The position numbers and the translations under genes are program-made. DNA of 64,000 nucleotides from JAHIVB01 sp964574705. Its GTDB lineage: Bacteria; Bacillota_I; Bacilli_A; Izemoplasmatales; Hujiaoplasmataceae. The notes under the pieces are model-generated. The model worked only from the letters and a program-made list of their open reading frames with translations. It was not told the origin of the DNA and ran no database searches. The stretch is taken from NCBI GenBank assembly GCA_964574705.1, contig CAZNOO010000005.1, positions 39,440 to 103,439 on the forward strand. The letters are read 5' to 3'. This document shows, one piece after another, positions 27,778-35,526 of the stretch; the stretch's first letter is position 1, and each line of letters begins with the position of its first letter.

Positions 27778-27801
27778 AAAAGAAGGAAATTCCTTCTTCT
27801 T
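27778..27801 (-). terminator. terminator of the guanine deaminase-like gene
   Basis: AGAAGGAA / TTCCTTCT hairpin just beyond the stop codon, with a T-run on the minus strand. Confidence 0.65.
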
Positions 27802-28285
27802 AATACATAGTCTTTTCTTTTTCTTGATACTCATTGAATAAAGTCAAACAAGAATCGCGATGTTTTTCCTTTAAATCAAGAATATTCAAATCTTTGCGTC
27901 CGCCTTCGATGAACTGATAGATGAAATCATCGCGGAAGCCAATTTTGTCCGCATCTTCAGCGCGGCATCCATAGACGACATTTTTGATATTGGACCAGAT
28001 GATTGCGCCTAAGCACATCGGGCAAGGGTAACTTGTAGTATATAGTGTACATCCTGTTAAATCATGGGTTCCAAGTGTTTTGCTTGCGAGTCTGATGGCA
28101 TTCACTTCAGCATGAGCTGTAGGGTCATGGTCTTTTAAAACGGAGTTAGAGGCAACAGCGATGCATTTTCCTGTTTGATCAATGATTACAGCTCCGAAGG
28201 GGCCTCCGATATTTTGGTTCATGGTTTCTCTTGCTTTGTCTATCGCAAGATTCATAAGGTCAGAAGAAGTAGGTTTGTGAGTCAT
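27800..28285 (-). CDS. guaD: guanine deaminase-like cytidine-deaminase-fold protein
   Basis: The 161-residue protein has the zinc signature 'HAEVNAIR' (about 55-62) and 'PCPMCLGAI' (about 86-94) of the cytidine deaminase fold. The C-terminal 'GCRAEDADKIGFRDDFIY' block resembles B. subtilis GuaD rather than tRNA adenosine deaminase TadA. GuaD turns guanine into xanthine and ammonia, which would feed the xanthine dehydrogenases 2 kb away. It is transcribed against the operon from its own promoter. TadA-like specificity cannot be excluded without an alignment. Confidence 0.75.
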   Translation of the reverse strand: MTHKPTSSDLMNLAIDKARETMNQNIGGPFGAVIIDQTGKCIAVASNSVLKDHDPTAHAEVNAIRLASKTLGTHDLTGCTLYTTSYPCPMCLGAIIWSNIKNVVYGCRAEDADKIGFRDDFIYQFIEGGRKDLNILDLKEKHRDSCLTLFNEYQEKEKTMY

Positions 28286-28324
28286 GATGGTTTCCTTTCC
28301 AATTGAATTTTAGAGAGTAGTCCT

Positions 28325-28352
28325 ATTATACCTTCTTTGAAAGCCCTTGTAA
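28325..28352 (-). promoter_or_regulatory. promoter of the guanine deaminase-like gene
   Basis: On the minus strand TTACAA, a 16-base spacer and TATAAT (plus-strand 28347-28352 and 28325-28330), about 40 bases before the start codon. Confidence 0.6.
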
Positions 28353-28474
28353 ATTCATTTACCAAAAAAAACGGTCTGTTTTCAATGTATTTTTGTGAGA
28401 TTAAAGCATTGATTTCTCAAGACGGGCTGCAGTATGATAAAATAAGAGTATCGAAGAATTGATTGGAGGTCTCT

Positions 28475-29227
28475 ATGAGATTTGTTACGTGGAATGTCAA
28501 CGGAATGAGAGCCGTAATCAAGAAAGGATTTCATGAATTCTTTCTTGAGATGAATGCAGATTTGTTTGCGATTCAGGAAACGAAGATGAAGGAACACCAA
28601 AAGGAATTTGATTTTGAAGGATATTATGAGTTTTGGAATGAAGCAGATAAGGCTGGCTATTCTGGAACGCTGATTTATTCAAAGCACAAACCGATGAATG
28701 TCATCTATGGAATCAATGGCGGACTCTACAATGATGAAGGAAGAGTCATCACGCTTGAGTTTGAATCCTTTTATTTTGTGAACGCCTACGTTCCAAATTC
28801 AAAAAGAGATTTGTCAAGAATTCCTTATCGAGAAACGTTTGAAGATGAAATCCGAAATTATCTTCAAAAATTAGATCAGGAGAAACCTGTTATCTATACA
28901 GGAGATTTGAATGTCGCTCATAATGAAATCGATTTAAGATATCCCAAGCAAAACGAGAGAAATGCGGGCTTTACCATTGAAGAGCGCAGCAAGATGACCC
29001 AACTTCTAAATGCGGGATTTATAGATTCTTATCGTGAACTATATCCTGAAAAAATAGAATACACTTGGTGGAGTTATATGTTCAATTCTAGAGAATTTAA
29101 CAACGGTTGGAGAATTGATTACTTCATTCTTTCGAGTCGTTTGAAAGCGTCGATTCAGGACGTTAAAATCAGAAGTGACGTTTTTGGAAGCGATCATTGC
29201 CCTGTTGTTTTGGAACTTGCACTCTAG
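28475..29227 (+). CDS. exoA: exodeoxyribonuclease III / AP endonuclease
   Basis: The 250-residue protein has all exonuclease III blocks: 'TWNVNGMRA' (4-12), 'AIQETKM' (about 34-40), 'NAYVPNS' (about 105-111), 'TGDLNVAH' (about 146-153) and the C-terminal 'SDHCPVVLEL' with catalytic Asp-His. It cleaves abasic sites and removes 3' blocking groups in base-excision repair. The ATG at 28475 is preceded by GGAGGT. Confidence 0.92.
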   Translation: MRFVTWNVNGMRAVIKKGFHEFFLEMNADLFAIQETKMKEHQKEFDFEGYYEFWNEADKAGYSGTLIYSKHKPMNVIYGINGGLYNDEGRVITLEFESFYFVNAYVPNSKRDLSRIPYRETFEDEIRNYLQKLDQEKPVIYTGDLNVAHNEIDLRYPKQNERNAGFTIEERSKMTQLLNAGFIDSYRELYPEKIEYTWWSYMFNSREFNNGWRIDYFILSSRLKASIQDVKIRSDVFGSDHCPVVLELAL

Positions 29228-29253
29228 CTCAAAAAAGTTTTACGTAATATCGT

Positions 29254-29282
29254 TTGACATCCCTTGCCTGAATCAATACAAT
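29254..29282 (+). promoter_or_regulatory. consensus-like promoter of the arsenic operon
   Basis: TTGACA (29254-29259), 17-base spacer, TACAAT (29277-29282). The likely transcript start near 29289 lies only about 10-20 bases from the usable start codons, so the first mRNA has an extremely short leader or a different promoter is used. Confidence 0.5.
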
Positions 29283-29298
29283 AGGAGTGAACACTAAA

Positions 29299-30327
29299 TT
29301 GGCGGTGATGGATTTGTCCACAATATTGAACTGGCTGAATGACCAATTGCTAAGAATGGTCTGGCTTGACAATTTGGTGAAGTGGTTTTTTAGTGAAGTG
29401 ATTGGGATTCATTCCGATACACTTGCCTATTCTGCACTCACCTTTTTCTTTTATGATGTCATCAAGATTTTTATATTGCTTTCAGTCTTGATTTATATCT
29501 CTAGTTATATTCAATCTTATTTCACGGTTGAAAAGACGCGGAAAATCCTTTCAAAAGTCAAAGGAATTCCAGCGAACATCGTTGGAAGTCTTCTGGGGAC
29601 GATAACACCGTTTTGTTCCTGCTCTTCGATTCCGATTTTCATCGGGTTCACAAAGGCGGGATTACCGATTGGAGTCACTTTCTCCTTTTTGATTTCTTCT
29701 CCACTTGTCGATTTGGCGAGTGTTGTCTTACTTGCGAGCATCTTCGGATGGAAGATTGCATTGCTATATGTTCTAGTTGGTATTATTTTAGCCGTGATTG
29801 GCGGTACGCTGATTACCCTCTTCAAAATGGAAAAATACGTGGAGTCCTTTGTGTACCAACAAATCAATGGCTCTGTTGAAGAAAGTGTCATGCTTACAAA
29901 AAAAGACAGAAGAAGATATTCACTTGACCAACTCACAGACATTCTAAAAAGAGTATGGAAATACGTTTTGATTGGTGTCGGAATTGGCGCATTGATTCAT
30001 GGGTATATTCCCGCTTCCTTTATTGAAGCCGTATTAGGAAAAAACAATCCATTCTCGGTTGTGATTGCGACGATTGTCGGAATCCCAATGTACGCCGATA
30101 TTTTCGGGACACTTCCAATTGCAGAAGCCCTCGTATTAAAAGGCGTGGGTCTTGGAACCGTACTGGCTTTCATGATGGCTGTCACTGCGTTATCTTTACC
30201 TTCATTGATTTTACTTAAAAAGGTCGTCAAAACAAAGTTATTAGTTGTATTTGTTTCAATTGTTACCGTTGGAATCATCATTATTGGATATTTATTCAAT
30301 TTCATAACCCCACTTATGGGAATATAA
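29299..30327 (+). CDS. ArsP/DUF318-type permease
   Basis: About 342 residues with eight or so membrane segments in two related halves. The diagnostic 'PFCSCSSIPIFIGF' Cys-rich motif lies near residues 105-118, and the matching second-half block is 'GIPMYADIFGTLPIAEAL'. ArsP-type permeases export trivalent arsenicals; the next two genes support an arsenic role. Start choice is uncertain: TTG 29299 has AGGAG at 11 bases; GTG 29287 or ATG 29308 are alternatives. No ArsR gene is adjacent. Confidence 0.8.
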   Translation: MAVMDLSTILNWLNDQLLRMVWLDNLVKWFFSEVIGIHSDTLAYSALTFFFYDVIKIFILLSVLIYISSYIQSYFTVEKTRKILSKVKGIPANIVGSLLGTITPFCSCSSIPIFIGFTKAGLPIGVTFSFLISSPLVDLASVVLLASIFGWKIALLYVLVGIILAVIGGTLITLFKMEKYVESFVYQQINGSVEESVMLTKKDRRRYSLDQLTDILKRVWKYVLIGVGIGALIHGYIPASFIEAVLGKNNPFSVVIATIVGIPMYADIFGTLPIAEALVLKGVGLGTVLAFMMAVTALSLPSLILLKKVVKTKLLVVFVSIVTVGIIIIGYLFNFITPLMGI

Positions 30328-30336
30328 GGAGAAAAT

Positions 30337-30573
30337 ATGGAAATCAAAGTCTTAGGCTCAGGGTGTGCGAAATGCAAACACCTATTACAAATGGTTGAAT
30401 TCTCAGTTAAAGAACTCGCGCTTGATGCGAATGTGATATACGTCACAGATATGATCTCGATTGCGATGAGTGGAATCATGAATACCCCTGGGTTGATGAT
30501 CAATGGTAAAATCGTCTCTACTGGAAGAGTTCCCCGTTTAGAAGAAATTAAAGAGATGTTGCTGAAAGGCTGA
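30337..30573 (+). CDS. thioredoxin-like redox-active disulfide protein
   Basis: The 78-residue protein has a minimal thioredoxin fold with 'GSGCAKCKHL' (Cys10 and Cys13, CxxC) and cis-Pro in 'TPGLMINGKIVSTGRVP'. It matches the small redox-active disulfide family often linked to DUF318 permeases. It probably reduces the downstream arsenate reductase or delivers arsenite. It starts 9 bases after the permease stop with AAGGAG. Confidence 0.85.
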   Translation: MEIKVLGSGCAKCKHLLQMVEFSVKELALDANVIYVTDMISIAMSGIMNTPGLMINGKIVSTGRVPRLEEIKEMLLKG

Positions 30574-30577
30574 TTAT

Positions 30578-30994
30578 ATGGATAAAGTCTTAATAGCTTT
30601 TGTTTGCACACATAATTCGTGCAGAAGTCAAATTGCAGAAGCGCTCACTACCAAATTCCACTCGGATTTTTTTGAAGCTTATAGCGGTGGGACTGAAACG
30701 AAAGACAGAATCAATCCCGACGCCGTGAGGATTATGAAAGAACGATATGGGATAGATATGGAAAAAACACAAACTTCCAAGTTAATTGACGCTTTACCTG
30801 AGGTCGATATTGTCATCACCATGGGCTGTAATGTAGACTGTCCTTTCTTGCCTTGCATTTTCAGAGAAGACTGGGGTCTTGAAGATCCAACCGGTCTTGA
30901 AGATGAGGCATTTCATCAAACAATTGATTTGATTTTCGAGAAAATTAATGCGCTTCGGGCAAGAATTCTTTCAGCGAAAATTACACTATCCTAA
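30578..30994 (+). CDS. arsC: arsenate reductase, low-molecular-weight phosphatase type
   Basis: The 138-residue protein has the phosphate-binding CX5R loop 'CTHNSCRSQ' near residue 10, and resolving cysteines in 'MGCNVDCPFLPC' (about 82-93), the arrangement of thioredoxin-coupled ArsC. It reduces arsenate to arsenite for export. It starts four bases after the redox-protein stop. It closes the permease-redox-ArsC operon. Confidence 0.87.
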   Translation: MDKVLIAFVCTHNSCRSQIAEALTTKFHSDFFEAYSGGTETKDRINPDAVRIMKERYGIDMEKTQTSKLIDALPEVDIVITMGCNVDCPFLPCIFREDWGLEDPTGLEDEAFHQTIDLIFEKINALRARILSAKITLS

Positions 30995-30996
30995 AG

Positions 30997-31025
30997 AAGT
31001 TAAGAGAGTCTCTTAACTTTTTCTT
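30997..31025 (+). terminator. rho-independent terminator of the arsenic operon
   Basis: AAGTTAAGAG / CTCTTAACTT perfect ten-base stem followed by T-rich sequence. Confidence 0.85.
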
Positions 31026-31063
31026 TTTGTAATGATATACTTAAAGAGTCGAAGGAGAATAAC

Positions 31064-31765
31064 ATGACCTCAAAAACACTCAAATGGATTGCGATTATTA
31101 CAATGACGCTCGATCATATCGGGCTTTATCTGGTCTCTCCTGCACATCAGACACTTCTTTTAATTCTTAGAGGATTTGGGAGACTTGCCTTTCCACTCTT
31201 TGCCTTTTTCATCTCTGAAGGATTCAAACATACCCACGACGTAAAAAAGTATTTCTTAAGACTCTTGGTTTATGCGCTGATCATTCAGGTCTTTCTGACT
31301 ATTTTTTACTTTGTGACTCAAGTGAATTACATGATCATCGGAAATGTCTTCTGGCCGCTCGTATTCGGGCTTCTCTCAGTTATATTAATTAAAGAAAATA
31401 AGATTATTCTGACGATTCTAGGGTTTTCTTTGATTATCATCGCCGATTTGATCGGATTTCCTTATGGAGGATATGGTGTAGCGTTAATCCTGGTCTTTAC
31501 GTTTGTAAAACCTTTTGCACGACAAGTCTTTTATTCGGTGATTGTCCACTTAGCATATATTGCCTATCCAATTGCTTTACTCATACCTGGGTATGTTACG
31601 AGATATAATTTACCAGTAGAATCCATCCAATGGGTTGCGATGCTTTCTTTCATCCCAATCTATTTTTACAATGGAAAACTTGGCAAGATGAACAAGTATT
31701 TCTTTTATGTTTACTATCCAGTCCATCTTGCGGTTATTTTTGGAATTTCACTCTTATTAAAATAG
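31064..31765 (+). CDS. TraX-family integral membrane protein
   Basis: The 233-residue protein has about eight hydrophobic segments and the N-terminal signature 'LKWIAIITMTLDHIGLYL' followed by 'RGFGRLAFPLFAFFISEGF' (about 36-54), as in TraX, the F-pilin acetylase, and its chromosomal relatives. Chromosomal members occur widely in Firmicutes with no conjugation genes and unknown target; none are nearby here. CGAAGGAGAA precedes the ATG. Confidence 0.8.
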   Translation: MTSKTLKWIAIITMTLDHIGLYLVSPAHQTLLLILRGFGRLAFPLFAFFISEGFKHTHDVKKYFLRLLVYALIIQVFLTIFYFVTQVNYMIIGNVFWPLVFGLLSVILIKENKIILTILGFSLIIIADLIGFPYGGYGVALILVFTFVKPFARQVFYSVIVHLAYIAYPIALLIPGYVTRYNLPVESIQWVAMLSFIPIYFYNGKLGKMNKYFFYVYYPVHLAVIFGISLLLK

Positions 31766-31775
31766 GGAGGACTTT

Positions 31776-33278
31776 ATGAATAAAGTATTTACTCCTACTC
31801 AAATGAAAGAAATTGAGTCCTATACTCGATTTCAAAGAAACATTTCTGAAGTTGATTTGATTAAAGAAGCAGGAATTCGAAGTTCAGAATTCTTTATCTC
31901 AGAAATGAAACCGAAGAAGTCAGAACATATCACCGTTTTTTCCGGTCCCGGAAATAACGGAATTGACGCGATCGAAATGACACTGGAATTAAAACGAAAA
32001 GGATTTGTTCCATTTTTGGTTTTAATCAGTCACGCGCAAATTGCTTCTTTAGAAATCACAAAAGAGTGTTTGCGTGTCTCAAACCTCGAACAACTCGAAG
32101 AACTGAAGTCCGTGATGGAAGAAACCGACATCTTTGTTGACGGTCTTTTTGGTACGGGGCTTTCAAGAGACGTCACAGGAATTTACAAAGAAATCATTCA
32201 GATGATGAATGATTCTCATAAACGAATCTATTCGATCGATATTCCTTCTGGAATTGATGGATTCAACGGACTCGAAAGAGGGAGTTCCATTCATGCAGAT
32301 GTAACTGGAATCATTGGATTTTATAAAACAGGCAATCTACTAGGAGATGCGCTTGATGCTTCCAAAAAAAGGATCATCGTCGAAATGGAATTTCTAATTC
32401 CTGATGACATCATAGGAATGTCGTATTTGGAAGAAGAAGTCATTCCCATTGTTCCAAGACCTCAAAAGTCCTACAAATACAATTACGGGAATGTGCTTTC
32501 AATTGGCGGTAGCCCTGGGATGTTCGGAAGCATTCAGCTATCCGCAATGGCTGCATTGCGATGTGGAGCGGGCCTTTCGACGATTGTTTTTCCAAAAAGG
32601 GATAAATCATCATTTTCTTTGGTCTACGCAGAACTAATCACAAAAACATATGAAACGATTTTTGGCTTTGAAGAAATCATTCGAAATTATACAGGGTATC
32701 TTTTCGGTCCTGGAATGAAACTCGGTAGAAACTCTTCAATGTATCTTCAAAAAGTACTAGACACGTTAAAGCCACTTGTCATTGATGCCTCCGGGCTCGA
32801 TCTTATCTCCTTGCATCACGAACCAATCCAACATACTGTTGTTTTGACGCCTCATTTTGGCGAACTTGCAAGAATGTGTCATGTATCTTCTGCAGACATT
32901 ATGGAGGACCCAATCAAGTATGCATCGTTATTTTCTGCTCTTGGCTATATTGTTGTTTTAAAAGGACCGGTTACTATTATGTCATACGGCAGCGAAACGA
33001 TTCTCATTCGTTCTGGAAATCCTGGAATGGCTACTGCCGGAATGGGCGATGTTTTAGCAGGAATGATTCTTGCCTATCTGCAAAAAAAACTACCTCCTTT
33101 TGAGGCTGTGAAACAAGCGGTCCTTCTCCATTCAATGAGTGGAAATCTTGCAAGGGAAGAAAAAGGCGAGGATAGCTTAATCGCAAGCGACATCTTTGAT
33201 CAAATACCTAAAATATTGAAAAGAGGACTTACTAATGAGATACCTGGATCTAGTTCCAAAAACACATCCAACCGCTAA
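31776..33278 (+). CDS. nnr: bifunctional NAD(P)HX epimerase/dehydratase
   Basis: The 500-residue protein fuses the N-terminal YjeF epimerase domain ('FSGPGNNGIDAIEMT' about 54-68, 'DGLFGTGLSRDVTG', 'SIDIPSGIDG') to the C-terminal ribokinase-like dehydratase domain ('SIGGSPGMFGSIQLSAMAALRCGAG' split around 241-265, 'TPHFGELARM', 'GNPGMATAGMGDVLAG' near 413-428). It repairs hydrated NADH and NADPH. Residue Ile in 'NNGIDAI' stands where Gly is common (GNNGGDG), a modest deviation in the epimerase half. Its last 44 bases overlap the next gene. Confidence 0.88.
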   Translation: MNKVFTPTQMKEIESYTRFQRNISEVDLIKEAGIRSSEFFISEMKPKKSEHITVFSGPGNNGIDAIEMTLELKRKGFVPFLVLISHAQIASLEITKECLRVSNLEQLEELKSVMEETDIFVDGLFGTGLSRDVTGIYKEIIQMMNDSHKRIYSIDIPSGIDGFNGLERGSSIHADVTGIIGFYKTGNLLGDALDASKKRIIVEMEFLIPDDIIGMSYLEEEVIPIVPRPQKSYKYNYGNVLSIGGSPGMFGSIQLSAMAALRCGAGLSTIVFPKRDKSSFSLVYAELITKTYETIFGFEEIIRNYTGYLFGPGMKLGRNSSMYLQKVLDTLKPLVIDASGLDLISLHHEPIQHTVVLTPHFGELARMCHVSSADIMEDPIKYASLFSALGYIVVLKGPVTIMSYGSETILIRSGNPGMATAGMGDVLAGMILAYLQKKLPPFEAVKQAVLLHSMSGNLAREEKGEDSLIASDIFDQIPKILKRGLTNEIPGSSSKNTSNR

Positions 33279-33732
33279 AGTTTTTGAAACGGCCGTTGTG
33301 ATTGGTGATGTGACGATTGAAGAAAACGTCAGTGTATGGTTTAACGCAACTGTTAGAGGAGACATGGCAAAAGTCATTATCGGAAAGAATACCAACATTC
33401 AAGACAATGCCGTTGTTCATACGAACACTGGACTTCCTACTTATATTGGAGAAAACGTGACGATTGGACATAGTGCAATCATCCATGCCGCAACCGTGAA
33501 AGACAATGTCTTGATTGGAATGGGCGCTATTCTTCTGGATGGTTGTGTTGTGAATGAATCTGCGATGGTTGGGGCAGGATGTCTCGTTCCTCCCGGAAAA
33601 ATAGTTCCTGCAAGAACCCTTGTCGTTGGAAATCCAATGAGAATTGTTAGAGAATTATCGGATGACGAAATCAAATCGAATATCGAAAACGCAGGTCATT
33701 ACTTGCGACTGATGAATGAATATGAAGAATAA
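33235..33732 (+). CDS. gamma-carbonic anhydrase-like hexapeptide-repeat protein
   Basis: The 165-residue protein is a left-handed beta-helix of hexapeptide repeats ('VIGDVTIEENVSVWFNATVRGD' spread over about 21-42, 'NIQDNAVVHT' about 60-69, 'VTIGHSAIIHAA' about 79-90). His residues at about 69, 83 and 88 match the metal ligands of gamma-class carbonic anhydrases such as YrdA/PaaY. Carbonic anhydrase activity is possible but unproven for this group. Its start lies 44 bases inside the upstream gene. Confidence 0.85.
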   Translation: MRYLDLVPKTHPTAKVFETAVVIGDVTIEENVSVWFNATVRGDMAKVIIGKNTNIQDNAVVHTNTGLPTYIGENVTIGHSAIIHAATVKDNVLIGMGAILLDGCVVNESAMVGAGCLVPPGKIVPARTLVVGNPMRIVRELSDDEIKSNIENAGHYLRLMNEYEE

Positions 33733-34333
33733 TCCTCTCGCTTTAGAACAAGAAATTCTAAAAGAAACCAAAGGATTTGTAAAAGAATTGCTCGAAAGCG
33801 ATTCATCTGGACATGACTATGAACATATTTTTCGTGTCACGAATCAAGCGCTTACGTTAGCGAACAAATATCCCTGTGACAAATTTGTCGTTGAAATGGC
33901 AGCACTCCTTCATGACATTGACGATCCGAAGTTGAATCCGGAACCAACTCACAAAGTTGAAACTTATTTAAATCAAATTGAACTCTCACGAGAAAGAATA
34001 GAGAAGATATTATCAATTACCCACAACCTATCGTTTACAAAGTCAAAGAAGGGAATCATCGTTGACTCCATTGAAGGAAAGATTGTACAAGACGCAGATC
34101 GGCTTGACGCGATTGGTGCGATCGGAATAGCGCGTTGCTTTGCCTATGGTGGTGCGAATTCAAGACCCATTTATAAAGGCAGTACCGACGATGAATCCTC
34201 GATTGCACATTTTTACCAGAAACTATTGAAACTAAAAGATATGATGAATTTAGAAGAGTCAAGAAATATCGCTATAGAAAGAACAGCTCTGATGAATGAT
34301 TACCTGCATGCTTTTTTTGAAGAATTAAAATAA
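33716..34333 (+). CDS. HD-domain phosphohydrolase
   Basis: The 205-residue protein has the HD metal motif order: 'HDYEHIFRV' (about 33-41), 'LLHDIDDPK' (about 65-73, the HD pair) and 'QDADRLDAIG' (about 123-132). It resembles YedJ-like small HD hydrolases, which are thought to cleave nucleotides or phosphoesters. It overlaps the hexapeptide gene by 17 bases; a second ATG at 33722 is an alternative start. Confidence 0.8.
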   Translation: MNMKNNPLALEQEILKETKGFVKELLESDSSGHDYEHIFRVTNQALTLANKYPCDKFVVEMAALLHDIDDPKLNPEPTHKVETYLNQIELSRERIEKILSITHNLSFTKSKKGIIVDSIEGKIVQDADRLDAIGAIGIARCFAYGGANSRPIYKGSTDDESSIAHFYQKLLKLKDMMNLEESRNIAIERTALMNDYLHAFFEELK

Positions 34334-34353
34334 GATTTGCAAGGAGAATGGTC

Positions 34354-35253
34354 ATGAAAGAGAAAGCATTCAAAGAAGTAACGAACTGGATTTATGAATA
34401 TGCGAGGCCCTTGGAACTAGCCCGATTCAAGTTCTTATTTGAAGGTGAAACGAAAGAGTCTTATTATAAAGAACTCAAAAAGTTTCAAAATGGAGATGGT
34501 GGTTTTGGCCACGGACTCGAACCGGATTCGATGAATCCCAATTCTTCCCCTGTCCAGACATGGATGGCCTTTGAGTATATTGAAGAACTAGGACTGAATA
34601 AAAACGATTCCTTAATTCAAGATACCGTTGATTATTTGATTAACACGTCCTGTTTTGAATTCGGATATTGGTTTTCTACGATTCCAACAAACGAGGACTT
34701 TCCTCATGCGCCTTGGTGGGGCTATGCCAAAGAAACGAGAATATGGGGTTACAACCCAACTGCAGCCATAGCGGGATTTATTTATAAGTACGCTGTCCAT
34801 AAACAGGATATTCTCTTTGCGAAGAAAATCATTCAAAGAGCCATCGATGATTTTCTCTCGGATCGAATTGACGAGATGCATGAAGTAAGGTGCTTTATCG
34901 AGATGTATGAGTCTATCAAGAATTCGACGGATTTTAAAGGACTGAGTGCGTTGAAATCCAAGTTAATTGAAATCATCATAGAAACCGTTGAGAAGGATGA
35001 CTCTAGGTGGTTTACGAGTTACTGCGTGAGACCGTCTCAATACATTTATAAGAAAGATATGATTGGATATTTAGAACTGAAACCCTTGATTCACAAAGAA
35101 GCTTCCATGTATGAAAGTCAAAGAGGATCTGGTGGCGTTTGGGGAATCACGTGGGACTGGAATCAGTATCCGGAAGATTTCCAAAAGTCAAAAATCGCTT
35201 GGCAAGGAGTCATTGCCATCGGGTCATTAAAAAATATTTATCAATTTGTTTGA
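34354..35253 (+). CDS. alpha-toroid (prenyltransferase/terpene cyclase-like fold) protein
   Basis: The 299-residue protein carries a 'FQNGDGGFGHGLEPD' segment (about 45-59), a QW-like motif of alpha/alpha-toroid proteins such as squalene cyclases and prenyltransferase beta subunits, followed by Trp-rich helices ('APWWGYAKETRIWGYNP', about 112-128) and 'GSGGVWGITWDWNQYP' near the C-terminus. No terpene substrate machinery is nearby. Similar stand-alone proteins in Firmicutes have no known function. ATG at 34354 has AAGGAG seven bases upstream. Confidence 0.6.
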   Translation: MKEKAFKEVTNWIYEYARPLELARFKFLFEGETKESYYKELKKFQNGDGGFGHGLEPDSMNPNSSPVQTWMAFEYIEELGLNKNDSLIQDTVDYLINTSCFEFGYWFSTIPTNEDFPHAPWWGYAKETRIWGYNPTAAIAGFIYKYAVHKQDILFAKKIIQRAIDDFLSDRIDEMHEVRCFIEMYESIKNSTDFKGLSALKSKLIEIIIETVEKDDSRWFTSYCVRPSQYIYKKDMIGYLELKPLIHKEASMYESQRGSGGVWGITWDWNQYPEDFQKSKIAWQGVIAIGSLKNIYQFV

Positions 35254-35526
35254 TTTCACAAAATCATCTATGAATTGACACTGTTTCTTCACAATTGGAG
35301 AGTATACTTTAGTTATCTCAGAGAAACTGTAACAGCATTTTTTTCTCCTCTCCTATTTTATGTAATTACCATTTCTGAGACCCCGTTCGAAAACAATCAT
35401 TCCCCCCAAATGACACTCAACATTTCCCCTTTTATTGAGATTTGTTCTTCGGACAAACTATGGACAAGCGCCAAATGCGCTTGTCTTTTTGTTTGTTGAA
35501 GCGTATAATTAATTTCGGTGATTATA
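35254..35526 (+). other. intergenic region, possible small RNA ending in a strong terminator
   Basis: No convincing protein is encoded here. TTGACA occurs at 35275-35280 and TATACT at 35303-35308, though the 22-base spacing is poor. A terminator closes the region at 35463-35490, which leaves about 150 bases of C-rich, untranslated sequence that could be an RNA. Confidence 0.3.
35463..35490 (+). terminator. rho-independent terminator
   Basis: GACAAGCGC / GCGCTTGTC perfect nine-base stem, five-base loop and T-run, 37 bases before the next gene. Confidence 0.85.

Noticed and set aside
31064..31765. Conjugation module based on the TraX-like gene
   Set aside because: No other transfer genes are present, and TraX-like proteins are common chromosomal genes in Firmicutes.
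35275..35499. 75-codon ORF in the gap before the MFS gene
   Set aside because: No ribosome-binding site, Cys-rich random-looking translation, and it contains the terminator stem.
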